Positions 1-10,810 of a stretch of 64,000 nt of DNA are shown here, piece by piece (positions within the stretch are counted from its first letter, which is position 1; each line of letters starts with the position of its first letter). A model generated the notes under the pieces. The model was not told where the DNA came from, ran no database searches, and saw only the letters and a list, made by a program, of their open reading frames with translations. Both the position numbers and the translations under genes were made by a program. Source of the DNA: Calocera cornea HHB12733 (taxonomy: Eukaryota; Basidiomycota; Dacrymycetes; Dacrymycetales; Dacrymycetaceae); assembly GCA_001632435.1 (NCBI GenBank), contig KV424024.1:1-64000 (forward strand), given 5' to 3'.

Positions 1-64
1 ATAGGCAGGAGCCCGAGCCTCGGCGAGGCTCGGGTGTATAGGTGTGGCCCCAGTGGGGCCCGGG

Positions 65-167
65 AATGCGGCTCCGGCATGTTGAGAGGGCGTCAGGGAT
101 TGCCTGGGTGCACAGCCCCTCGGGGGCTCCGGGGATGCGGCTCCGGCATGTTGAGAGGGCGTCAGGG
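65..167. repeat. Two-copy direct repeat, 70-base spacing
   Basis: A block of about 33 bases beginning ATGCGGCTCCGGCATG occurs at 65-98 and again at 135-167. It is almost identical in both places and is followed by divergent GC-rich sequence with small palindromes such as CCCCAGTGGGGCC. It looks like the edge of a minisatellite that may continue to the left of the window. No coding role is visible. Confidence 0.7.
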
Positions 168-1144
168 TTTAGCCCTCGGCATGCAGCCCCAGTGGGGCCC
201 AATAGTTGATGTTCAGGAAATATTAGGAGTGTCGTATATGAAAGTTGTAGGAGTGGTGTGAATGGAATTCTGGGTAAGCAGGGCTTACAATGTCCCACGA
301 CTTCTCCTTCACCAGTGTGAACGTAGTTATTGTCTCCAATCACTTCGTATGCTGACTTGTAGTTAGTAACAGCGCAACCGCACATGCATAATCACGCACC
401 CGCTGCACCCCATCCCTTCCTCACATCTCCACATCCGTTCAGCGCTCCATCTACATCGTGCTCCATTGATAATTGTTGGTGATCGAACCCTTCCGTCTGC
501 CTAGAAAAGCCGATTAAATCAGCACTTGGGGCAGTCTGGGATGAAGAAAGAGTACACACCTGGTCCTAGCTCTCTTGCAGGTTAAATTGAGTTTTGTAGT
601 CAGTCTTTAGAGCGTACTCGAGGTTTAGTCGATGTCAAGTGGTCGTTGACGATGAGGAGAGGGGTCTGGGTATCTGGCTCCGCTGCCAGCCATGTGCAGG
701 GGAGGATGCTGTGCATCACGTGCCATTAGCGCCCGCCGCCTCGTGTATGCCGCGTTTTCTGCTACAAACCGCCCCTCGACCTCACAACGCGCATATATCG
801 CTCGATATTGTCTGCAAATACGCTTTGGATATATTCGAAGCCTCTTCTGGTCATCGTGACACCCCTTACGATGACATTTCACCAGGTAAGCCGGTCTCTC
901 AACACACGAAGCGTTCAAACCTGACAACGAAACAGCTTCTTCGCGCCAGTACAAGGGGAACTTCTTCCTGTATCTGTGCGGTCAGATGCCCGATAGGGGA
1001 AGAACCCGGCGGAAGCATCTTTCCGGAATTGCAGGGACTAACCACCTCGTGTGAAGCCCGTGCTCTCCTTCCTCCTCCGACTACAACCACGGCCACAACT
1101 ACGACTTGCTCAAACTCGACTCGATAAAGAAGAACACCCAAACG
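168..1144. other. Upstream region without a recognised gene
   Basis: No convincing gene is visible. Short open frames on both strands lack family resemblance or splice logic. The stretch holds one copy of a 24-base repeat at 861-884 and, from about 1000 on, the probable promoter and leader of the next gene. Confidence 0.5.
861..884 (+). repeat. Dispersed 24-base repeat, copy 1
   Basis: The sequence ACCCCTTACGATGACATTTC plus ACCA recurs inverted at 1760-1783 and directly at 2646-2669, with only one or two differences. This copy is followed by GGTAAG, so it also looks like a splice donor context. Confidence 0.75.
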
Positions 1145-2507
1145 ATGTCGGTCTTGAGCTTGACCGAAGGCATGGAGGACGTCGTCGCGGATACGATGAA
1201 GGATGAGCTCATTGACGCTGCTTGGGACGGGAAGAAAGAAAGGAGCGAACGCGCCGCCGAGCAGACCTGGTGGAAGAAGAGGGCCCCGAACAAGCTCGTC
1301 AAACTGGGAAAGAAGATCGGTGGTCGTCCTGCGATGCTCGAGGAGAAGAACGCCGCGCCCTCCAAGGGCAAAGAGATCGAGCTGAAGGTGCTCGACAACG
1401 CGAACGCGAGCCGCGGCAAGGGCAAGATCGTCGATACGGGCACGAACACCGCCCAGGCCAGCGCCGAGCCTTCTGCGAGCACGTCGCCCCTCGAGGTCGA
1501 CAGCATGCCCAGCATATACTCGCAAGACAGTGCAGTCAATACCAGTGCGATTGGTGGACACGGCCGCGCGACCGCGTTGGCTCTCACTGGCGCGCCGCTC
1601 GTGCAGGACGACCACGATGTCTTGAAGCTGTCGCTCCTGAAGAGGTGGTACGACTTGAAGGCATTGGGACAGGATCGCGAGGCTGACAAGGTGATGGGAC
1701 TGCTGAGTATGGAAGAAGGGCGACAGGTGCGTCCTTTGATAATCCACGATGACATTTCCTGGTGAAATGTCATTGTAAGGGGTATCGGTCTCACGCTGAC
1801 GATGCAACAGGCTCGCATGCGCGCAGCGTCGACCTCAAGCAACCCTGCGGTCGACGAGGAGGTCATCCGCGCTCCCCCTCCGGTCCTCGAGCTCCCCCTG
1901 CCTGTCACGACGCCCACCGTGCCGGCACGCAACCCTGCCCGCGCGCTTGCGCATCCACCCACCCACGCTGAGCTGCGCCTGGCCGACGACACGCGTGCTG
2001 GCCGTCTCAGGCCTGCGCCTGCGCAGCCCGCTCACCCGCGCACTGATCTCGACTGGCCCGCTGATCGTGTCTTCCCGCTGGGCAACACGCGCGACGGCTT
2101 CCTCGCCCTGAGGAACGCGATCGGCGATGGTGTTGAGGGGCTTGGATGGCTAGCCGCTCAATTCCAGCGCAATCCTGAAGCGGCCGATGAGATCGCTGGC
2201 TACTCTTGGCCCTGGTACTGCTGGTTCCTGATCGTCTGGTGGGCGGCGTTCTTCTGCCTGCTCCTGAAGCATTTCGCCCGCTATACGAAGGGCGTCATCA
2301 AGAGCAACTCGAAGCTCTTTATATTCATTCTCGGTAAGTTTCATATTGTTTCTGTACTCGATCTATACTAACAATTGTACAGTTGCGATTATCTACTGCA
2401 AAGCCCACGGCCTCAAGGTCCGCGACGTCGTTGCGGGGATTTTCGCGGACTTGGTCACGAAGGGGAGCAAGCTGTTGGGGGAGCACGCTGCGGTGAAGAC
2501 TGAATGA
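1145..2507 (+). CDS. Unknown protein with a C-terminal membrane segment
   Basis: Not recognised. Three exons join in frame (1145-1726, 1811-2333, 2383-2507), giving about 409 residues. The introns have good GT-AG ends; the second has a clear CTAAC branch site. An in-frame ATG 39 bases upstream is possible, but the chosen one begins a natural stretch. The first half is charged and lysine-rich (predicted soluble), the middle is proline and alanine-rich, and residues about 315-340 are strongly hydrophobic with many tryptophans, which suggests a transmembrane helix. A second, weaker hydrophobic stretch spans the second splice junction. The first intron carries an inverted copy of a local repeat, forming a perfect 10-base hairpin stem. 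A tail-anchored or two-pass organelle membrane protein is possible, but this is inference. Confidence 0.55.
1760..1783 (-). repeat. Dispersed 24-base repeat, copy 2, in an intron
   Basis: This is the inverted copy of the repeat at 861-884. It lies inside the first intron of the unknown gene. With the sequence just before it, it forms the arms ATGACATTTC and GAAATGTCAT separated by five bases (about 1749-1773), a perfect hairpin. Confidence 0.7.
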
Positions 2508-4262
2508 AGATAACGCCTTTTTTACATGCTGTACGCTTGGGCAATGCCCATATCTCACTTGTTTGCACTTCCGTCGCACTTTTGTAATGTGCAATAGTCG
2601 CTCGTTAATAGATGGTCTTTGAAATTGACAAAATTGTCATTGTGCACCCCTTACAATGACATTTCACCACATATATCTTTCCCTTGTACAACTGTCGATT
2701 CAGTTGTGCTGCGCTACGCTCCAGACAGCTCGACATGATGTATCTTTGCAAAGTCTTTCGCTAGATAGGGTAAACTAATGCTCGCGGAGGAATGTTTAGC
2801 TAATCCGAGCCACGCTCGCTATTGGGGTCCGCCGGGGTTGCCTCCGCCAAGTACACAATCAGCTCCGCTCAGGGCTAATGAATCAAGCTGACACACACCT
2901 AGCACAGGACCCCCTGGAACGCGGTGACTTAACTGGCTTAAAGTTGGACCCTTGTCCGCGTCCAGTGCTTCTCCTGGCTCCTGCGTCGTCCTTTCTGATC
3001 ACGTTCCTCGACGAACGTTCCGTTCGTCGCACTTAGCAGCTGCTTTGATCCAAGTAGGCAAGTGGAGCACACCGCATGCAATCATCTCGACCCCACCGCT
3101 CCCACCGAGAGGAGATGATGCTCATCTCCGGCGGTCGGGCACTCATCCTCACCCCGATTCAATCTCCACCCCGTCCGTTTCGGACCACAATGTGACTGTC
3201 TTCAACTCAATCCAACACTGGACGCAGATGCAAGGGGTGCATGTTACGTCACGGCATCGGCATCGCTTATGGCCTCGGCAGATGGTCATTCAATGTTTGC
3301 TACAAGCTTCTGGACTTCTGATGAGTGGTCGCGTCACGTGCAGCTCACCTGCTGATGGGCGATCCATGGCGACCAATGCGGTGAAAAACAGGCTCCGCGC
3401 TCCCTTCCAGCCTTCCGCTCCGTGTGCTCGTCCTGCTCTACCCGACTGATGTTCGACTTTCCGCCGAGTAGACTCAACTCTCCTCGCGGACGGCTCGCTA
3501 TTGCGCTGCACGACGCATGCGGTGAAGACCGTCATCATTGGTTCTAGCGCACCGAGACCGTCGCATGGAATCGCGGCTTGACCCGTCTCAACACCTCTCA
3601 GCGGGCTGGCTGGACCTTCGTGCATGGGACAGTTCTCGCTTGGATCGCCAAGATGATCTCCTCGGGGGGAGTCATCTCGCTTACGTCCATTTTCTGATGT
3701 TCTGATGTTCTTTATACGCTCGCTCAAAGGCGCTCTGTGCTGGCGCCCGGTCTTGCACGTTGGCACCTTGCCTTTCTCAGCCATATTCGCCCTTCTCGGC
3801 AGAACACCGCATCCATCCTTAAACCGGACTCCGTCGAACTCCACTCTTCTCCTTTCAATGCTCTTCAGGTAATGGTCCTCGGCCGGTACATCGACGAACC
3901 CCCATCGACAGAGTTCCTCTACTTCGGCACCGCGGCCATCTGATCTTCTCCAGTTTCATAGTCCAGAAACAGAAGCGGTCATTTACTTCTGTTCCGTATG
4001 CTCATGCATATGCACCACCCGATCCTCCGCCCACCTCGGATGCCTGTGTGCTAGTCACATCGGTGGAGTAGACGCATGTAGATCCTGGCGCCCATTTTTC
4101 CGACGCTACTCGAGGCATCATGGAGCTGCATCGCCGTGTGTCAAAATAGTCTGAGGAGCATTCCGGGAGTATGATGATCTCGAAGAGCAGGAAGATCCTG
4201 CTCTGTCCAACCTCTGCTCTTTCCGTAGGGCGAGTTGTGCGTGAGAATACGTTTCGAAAACG
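2508..4262. other. Long intergenic stretch
   Basis: About 1.75 kb with no gene I can support. Open frames at 2952-3449 (plus) and 3290-3844 (minus) overlap, lack introns in the local style and resemble nothing known. The third copy of the local 24-base repeat lies at 2646-2669. A TATA-like TTTATA occurs near 3711, but no convincing downstream coding exon was found. Confidence 0.5.
2646..2669 (+). repeat. Dispersed 24-base repeat, copy 3
   Basis: ACCCCTTACAATGACATTTC plus ACCA, in the same orientation as the copy at 861 and inverted relative to the intronic copy. It lies about 140 bases after the stop codon of the unknown membrane protein. Confidence 0.75.
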
Positions 4263-4270
4263 TATAAATA
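4263..4270 (+). promoter_or_regulatory. TATA box of first secreted-protein gene
   Basis: TATAAATA lies 89 bases before the start codon of the first glycopeptide-type gene, which is a normal distance for a fungal core promoter with a short leader. Confidence 0.6.
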
Positions 4271-4358
4271 CGCGTACTTGGCCCCCTGTTCGCATCAACG
4301 CAGTTCTGTCTGAACAGCCGTTTATCTCATCTCCAACAGTTCCACACACATTCTCAAT

Positions 4359-5002
4359 ATGAAGAACTTCGCCACTCTCATCACAATTGCTGCAACCGTA
4401 GTTGGCGTCATTGCTGAGTCTCACACTGTCAGCTTCACCAACGCGTACGCCCCATCCATCTGTACCTGAACCCCCGAGCTGACATTTATGCACCAGATGC
4501 GGTTATGGCACGCCCACCCTCATCCAGGGCGGCAATGTGCTCTCCACGGGCGGTGCCTACACCTCCAACGGCCCTCTCGGTGCTGCGATTGCCTACCTCC
4601 AGACCGGCAGCTGTGGATTCAACGGCGAGGGATGCACGATGGTTGAGCTCTCGCTCTACAACCCCGACACGAACAACGGCATGATCTCCTCGGCTGATGT
4701 CACGCTCATCCCACCCCACGCATTCTCCGTCACCTCGGGTTTTGGCTTCTACAATGGGTGCGACGGCACTGGTAATGACTGTAAGTGATTTCATCAGACG
4801 GCTGATGGATGTCACATGCTGATACTGCGGGGAAGGCACGAGCGCCGGCTGCTGCCCGACCGGTGCCTTCTGCCAGCCCACTGACTACCAGGCGCAGAGG
4901 CAGTGCAGCAGCGACAATGTGAGCGCCTTTTGTTATGGATGAAATGTCCCAAATGCTAAACTCACACTGCAGGTCGATCTGGCAATCACCTTCTGCGACT
5001 AA
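4359..5002 (+). CDS. Secreted glycopeptide-type small protein 1
   Basis: A small secreted protein of the basidiomycete family usually annotated as glycopeptide; its molecular role is not established. Four exons (4359-4444, 4497-4780, 4836-4918, 4973-5002) give 160 residues. A signal peptide covers about the first 19 residues. The mature part starts near SHTVSFTNACGYGTPTL and has the family layout: the CGYGTP motif, a central GSC...GC pair, a PPHAFSV stretch, a second Cys-rich cluster and the terminal AITFCD. About ten cysteines suggest several disulphides and a compact, thaumatin-like fold (inference). The next gene is a paralogue with the same exon structure, so the pair arose by tandem duplication. 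Splice phases are all consistent. Confidence 0.85.
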
Positions 5003-5458
5003 ATTCAGATGATCCTGGTGCCGATTCTCAGCGATACAACCCAGCGAGATGTAGTCGTACTTGCTTGTTCGGAAGGGCGAAGGAGCGGTACAAATAACAA
5101 GCTTGATTGATGTTGTGACTGTGAATGAAAATGCTCGCTGTTGTCCCAAATGTGCTTCCTCTATGTCGAGAGGAAGTCAAGTGATTGTATGGCTGTTCTC
5201 CGGAAACCTCGGCGTCTTCGCTGATGAAGCGGATCTGATTCGGCTTCTTAGAGACGTCATTACCCGTCCCAAAGTCAAGGCAGAGAGGGGTCGGTCTATG
5301 CCGATCCGAAGGGAGCGGAGCGCGACACAGATCAGCATGCTGCCCATCACGTCTATTTTTAACCCATGTGCCCTCGCTACGAGGATAAGTAGCTCGTGCA
5401 CCTCCGGGCCTGCAGCGTTCTCTCCATCTTCCCAGACTCGTCCCACGCCTGCTTCACT
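5003..5458. other. Spacer between the two glycopeptide-type genes
   Basis: 456 bases that should hold the terminator of the first gene and the promoter of the second. No clear TATA box is seen before the second gene; ATTTTTAA near 5355 is the nearest AT-rich candidate. Confidence 0.4.
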
Positions 5459-6080
5459 ATGCACGCAGTACCTCTTGCAGTCCTGTTCATCTCATCTCTG
5501 ATTCTTCCAGCTCTTGGAGAATCACACACAATCAGTTTTGCAAACGAGTGAGAGTCTTGACAGGATGGATCTATCGTCGATGCTGAGAGTTCGATAGATG
5601 CGGGTACGGCACTCCCACGATCGTCCAGGACGGAAGCGTCATATCCACCGGAGGAGCGTTCACATCGGACGGGCCGATCTCTGATACGATCGTCTTCCTT
5701 GATACCGGTTCCTGCGGGGACGATGGGGAAGACTGCGCCATCCTCGAGCCGAATCTCTGCAATAATGGAGATGATGGATGCAATGGATCGACAGTCGATC
5801 TGGACATTAGCCCTCCTCACACTTTCGGGTCGTTCGCTTGGTCGTTCACCAACACCGACTGCGAGGGACTGGGGGTTGTTTGTGCGTTACACTCCGCCCA
5901 CCTGTTCCCATTGCTTGACATCTACCTATGCAGGCAACAGCCCGGAATGCGCAGTAGGAAGCCACTCCATATCGCCCGTGTGCCATGCTGATAATGTAAG
6001 TGCTGCCTCTCCGTTGTGCATACAGCTCGTTGTTAACGTGCGGTACACAGGTGGATGTCCTGATCACGTTCTGCGATTGA
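5459..6080 (+). CDS. Secreted glycopeptide-type small protein 2
   Basis: Paralogue of the preceding gene, in tandem and in the same direction. Exons 5459-5547, 5598-5881, 5934-5995 and 6051-6080 give 154 residues. Intron positions and phases match the first copy exactly, and exon 2 is 284 bases in both. A signal peptide covers about the first 20 residues, then SHTISFANECGYGTPTI. The protein has diverged strongly: the middle is much more acidic (GSCGDDGEDC, then NNGDDGCNGST), the third exon is shorter, and the end is VLITFCD. The cysteine framework is largely kept, so it is probably functional. The acidic change might alter surface binding or calcium affinity, but that is only a guess. Confidence 0.8.
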
Positions 6081-6328
6081 TGAAGCTGGTACTGTTGGGA
6101 ATGAGGCGGGGGTAATCAAGAACCATGCGGCCCGTGCTATGTGCTCCACAAATGCCACGCGGCGTCATTAAATACCCTGCTCACGTGATGTCGGTGACGA
6201 CGCGTCGTAATTGTTATCAATCCACGCGTCCTGCGTCATTGCAAACAGGCCCTTTGTTTGATTTATGCCTGCAAATGTACAGTTTCGTTAGTGATTGAAG
6301 TTTCGCAATCGGCGTTGTTTAGCGGTGA

Positions 6329-9300
6329 TCAACCGAACACATCGATGGAATACCTCTCCCCTGCAACCTCTTGGAACTTCTTCTCGGCCGTATCCTCCTC
6401 GCATTCCATCTCCTCCGCGATCATGTCGACGCACTTTTGGCGACAGGCGTTTGACATTCCGGACATACCACAGGTGTAAAAGCGTGCTCCTTCCGTGTAG
6501 AGCTTCTTGATGTCGGCTTTATCATTCCAAACACGGCTGGAGAATAATCAGCCTCATGTCGGCAAGTCGATGATTAGTATGTCACTCACTCTTGCGTGTA
6601 TTTACAGCCACACGAGGCATCGGGTTCCTTGGAAAATGCTGGCCTCACATCAACTGCACCGGCTTCCTGCCACTTCTTCAGATCGTCGTCCTTGTACAAG
6701 AGGTCCTCCTCCGGGCTTCTGCATCCGATGAACAAAACGGTCGGCCCGACCGGCCTTCCGGCCGCGAGTTGCTCGGCACGTTCTTCAATGAAGCCTCTCA
6801 TGGGGGCGAAGCCCGACCCAGCGCAAAACAGGACAATCGGCTTGGTCAGGTCTGTGGGGAGGTGGAACTTGGCGGCGCTGGGGCGCACAGCGACGCAAAC
6901 AACATCTCCTATCTCCAGGTGTGCCAGGTAGTTGGAAGCGACGCCGAGGAACTCGCCATGGCCAGCTATAGCCGGGGCACGAAGGACAGAGACAGTGAGA
7001 CTGCACTGACCCGGATGGGCAAGCGGTGAGGAAGAGATCGAGTATTGCCTGATGCGCATCGAGGGCAAGAGCTTCACGAACTTCTTCGGAGGGATGGCGA
7101 TGCTGGGATACATCTCGACCAGATCGAGTGCACTGAGCCTTTTGTCGAAGACCGCGGTTGTTGCATTCGCCACAAGCGCATCCAGAGCCTCGCGATCGGC
7201 ACCGCCCTTGGGAGCGTACTTCATAAGCTCATCCAGGACACGCCGAGTAAGCGGTTGTCCGAGCTCAACGTAGTCGGTGAAGAGATCATGCAAGGTGATG
7301 GGCTCTTCGGTTGGAAGGGTCGTAGAAGTCTGGGTCTTGATTTCAATCTAGCAGAACAAGGAGATAATAGAGTTAGAGGGTTATCACAGTCGACGGTATA
7401 TGCCATACCTTCATATCGGGTCGCAGGCTGAAGTGTTGCAACACCCGTCTCACGGATTCTTCAGGACTCTTCGGTAGAATGGCAAGATAATCGCCTGGAG
7501 CATACTCCATACCTTCCGGAAGCTGGAACTGGATATGCCTCTTCTCCGGCACGCCGGGTTTAGTTAGCAGACGGTTTTCCAGCACCTTGCCATCTCGGAG
7601 ATCGGGTTGACGCAGGCGGATCTGTCGGGCAGTGCCAGTCACTGTGACGACGAAGTCGTCTTCCACCTCCTCTACCGTTGGCTGCTCAACTGAACCAGTC
7701 TTGTATTCCTGCGTGAAAGACGTCAAACCCAGAGCACGTCATTGGACATAATGACGGACCTTGCTTAGGATGCTCCACAATTCCTTCTCCCATTTGTCGA
7801 ACGAGCCAAAGAAATCGCCTCCTCCTGCGTCTCCTTCCCCTCGCTTCATCAACCTCTCAGCACCCAGTTGTTCGAATGTCGTATCAATCAAGGTTGGAAT
7901 CCTCTGGTACGTTTTCGCCCAATCATGGTTACCGGCGCCAAATACGGCGTATCGGAGGTTGGCCAGAGGACGCTTCTCGGCCGACAAGTGCTGCAAACCC
8001 TCAACGAAATGTGCTGCGTTGTCCGCAGGCTGGCCCTCGTACGATGCCGTGATGATGATCATCGGTCCGTCGTACTGCACCTTTGACAGCTCATCGAGCG
8101 AGTCAAGCATACCAATGATCGCCTTGAAACCGTGAGCCGGTGCATCGCTCACGACATTCTGGGCGAACGATTCGCAGCTTCCGGTGTTGCTGCCGAAGTA
8201 GACGTATACGGGCACGCCGTTGCCAACAGGAACCTCTGTGGGCCTCGTGGTCTCCGCAGCCTCGGTGTTCATAGACGCAGGAGTCCCGGATTGCGTTCCT
8301 GGACCTACAATGGGACGGGCACCCCTGCGTGGGATGGCATGGATTTTGAAATCCTTCGGCTTGGTGGTTAACGTTTGCTTGAGCTAGATATTGAAGATCT
8401 CCTCAGCGAAGTACGGAAATAATGGCTATGGTACCCACTTGGAGGTGGTATGATGGATCATCAAAGCGAATATCGAACTTCTGCATCAAGGTCGCCATCA
8501 TCATAAGAGCCTCCTGCCAAGCGAAGGCGCGTCCGATGCATGCCCTGGCCCCATTGCCGAACGGCTTCCACGAATTCGGCTGAATAAGAAGACCAGTGAG
8601 ATGCTGCCATATAACGCGATCCGTAGTAACATACCGGGAGGGCCTCGAACTTGCCATCCAGCATTCGTTCCGGCTTGAATTCTTCGGCATCCTCCCCCCA
8701 TACTTCACGATCTCTCTGCAGACCATTGATTTCTACACCGCACCTCGTGCCCTTCTTGATCTCCCATTGACCACCTACGATAGTGTCTTCACTGGGAGTA
8801 AGCGACAGCATTCCCAATGGCGCATTCAAGCGAATGCTTTCGCGCAGGACTGCCTGCAAGTACTCCAACTTCGGAAGGTGGGACAGTTGGATAGGCTCCT
8901 TTCCGAGAATCGCATCAATTTCAGTTTGGACCTTTGTATAAGCGGACGGCGTCGAGAGCAAGTGATAGCAGGTGAACGAGAGCAAGCCGGAGGTGGTCTC
9001 GTGCCCGGCGATCAGGAAAGTAATGAGCTGATTGCGGATATTGGCATCGCTGAGACCGCGTCCCGTCTTTGGATCCTTTCCTTCAAGCATCCTCTCAAGA
9101 AGATCATTCTTCGCTTCACCCGGGTGGCTCTTGCGGTGAGCAATGACTGTGCCAATTTAAATGACAATTAACCGCAAAAAAATTGAACAGCGTACTCTCG
9201 TCGCAGAGGTCGACCATGAGCTTCATATCTGCTTCATACTGGGCATTCTCCTTCCTCAGGAATCCTTGAACCACGTTCGGCATCTGAGACCGTCGGCCGC

Positions 9301-9904
9301 TCTCAAGCAAAAATCCAGCCATCGCCTTCACGAAGGGTGGCAGTCCCTCTTGATAGAAGGAATTGACTCGATAGTTCATAGCACACAGCGATACCGTGTC
9401 AAAGGCAAGCCTCGTGAAGTCGTCGGACGGATCGATGGGATGGTCGGGACCGAAGCGTTCCCACTTGAGTAGAAGCTGAGAGTTGATATCGAGCATATCA
9501 TCGAACATTCCGAGAATCTGCTGCGGCCCAAAGGCAGGCATCAAGATGCGATCTGCCAGATCGATCAATACATGCAAACAGATGGTGGACCACAACATAC
9601 GGGCGATACCCCAGTTCTCTTCCCCGTGAAATGCAGTGAAGAGACCATCTCCTACGCCGTTCCGGACCTGCTCCAAAGCACCGGAGACAAACTTGTGGAA
9701 GCGTGTCTCGTCGCACAGCTCGTTCGCCAGCTTCTGCGAGGTGACGACAACGAACGGCTTGCCGTAGAAGTTGAGCTGATAGATGGGCCCATACTTCTCG
9801 CGCAGGATGCGATACGACTGAGCACTGTTGACGGGGTCGATGACGCCGGTGTGGGCATGGCCCACGATAGGGTAGGCGGGAGGCGAGGGGATAGAATCAG
9901 GCAT
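6329..9904 (-). CDS. CYP505-type P450 fused to its reductase
   Basis: A self-sufficient cytochrome P450, relative of bacterial CYP102 (P450 BM3) and fungal P450foxy, which typically hydroxylates fatty acids or alkanes near the chain end using NADPH. Eight exons (9904-9601, 9552-9196, 9146-8635, 8579-8439, 8383-7760, 7708-7409, 7347-6590, 6536-6329) join in frame to 1067 residues, the normal length. The haem domain has the I-helix AGHETTS, an ExxR (ESIR) and [10 protein letters not shown] with the haem ligand near Cys405. After a short linker come the FMN flavodoxin domain ([10 protein letters not shown]), the FAD part (RQYSISSSP), NADPH-binding stretches ([12 protein letters not shown]) and the end YSIDVFG. 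No N-terminal membrane anchor, as expected for a soluble enzyme. The intron at 7709-7759 could use an alternative donor 12 bases further on. A haem-only paralogue lies immediately upstream. Confidence 0.93.
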
Positions 9905-10810
9905 AGGGATTGGTCCGCGGATGGGTTAAGGACTGCTTGGGCCTATCTCTCAAGGCTGGCTGAACTAGTTATATAGACTGCAGGGGGACGAGGAACCAGA
10001 AGGTCGACAGAACCTGCGATGGTGCATATCGCCGGTTGCTGCGGCCCTGCATGGTCGGATCATGGAAAACGAGACCATACGTAATAAATCGCGAAGTATC
10101 GGGACGAATGCACTGCACGAGCGAGACCAACTTGAAGAATACCGGATTGAGACATATTTGTCATTTCACACGAGTGCTCAGCGGGCTTGGCCAGACTTGG
10201 TGACCAGAAGGAGGCAATTCGTCAGCAGCGGATCGCCAAGTTGCGTAGACCCATTGCGAGAACCCCAACAGAAGACCGGATAGCTCCACTGGCTTCATTT
10301 AGTTGTCCAGGTAGACGGTTTAGGGAGATAAATACTGCTGCAAGTGGGCGCCTCGGGACCTGGGAAGTCGAGGCGATGCGCAAGGTCGACAGCAAGCAGG
10401 AGTCATATGGGGCATGTGAAACGGAATGAAATCGACGGCCAATCGCATTCAGGGTTGGTAACTTTCCTTGCAGCTCTGATTTCTTCCCAACCTGACAACG
10501 GCTCATCCGCCACTTCGTTCGATCGACTCGAGGACCGGCAAGGTCGGTGGGACCCGCGCCCTGTCATTCGGGTGCGATGCCAAAGATAGAACGGGGCACG
10601 TTTACAGGCTAGTTCCTGCATTGCCGGTGCAAATCTAAAGAACAACGGTACCAGACCGGATCCAGACTTCTCACACGACGGCAGCACGGTCCGGCACGGA
10701 GTGCGCGGACCAACCAGGGGTAAGTATTCTTATTTCTATCTTACGATTTCAACTATCAGTGCTTTCAGGTTGCGTTCACTTCGAAACCAGACACAAGACG
10801 CCAGGCCACT
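9905..10810. other. Spacer between the two CYP505 genes
   Basis: About 900 bases containing the promoter of the fused CYP505 gene. I looked for a reductase remnant on the minus strand downstream of the haem-only gene and saw none. Confidence 0.55.
9969..9976 (-). promoter_or_regulatory. TATA box of the fused CYP505 gene
   Basis: On the minus strand this reads CTATATAA, about 65 bases before the start codon. Confidence 0.6.

Noticed and set aside
861..1783. A complete terminal-inverted-repeat transposon bounded by the inverted 24-base copies
   Set aside because: The flanks show no target-site duplication, and the interior holds a plausible first exon rather than a transposase, so I kept it as a repeat only.
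899..1992. Two long minus-strand open frames over the first gene
   Set aside because: They are antisense shadows of a GC-rich coding exon. They cross the introns of the plus-strand gene, show no family resemblance, and one carries long low-complexity valine and serine runs.
2952..3844. Overlapping open frames on both strands between the first gene and the glycopeptide-type genes
   Set aside because: No start context, introns or similarity; composition looks like random translation.
9905..10810. Possible relic of a reductase domain behind the haem-only P450
   Set aside because: Minus-strand frames there contain none of the FMN, FAD or NADPH motifs seen in the neighbour, and the space is too short.
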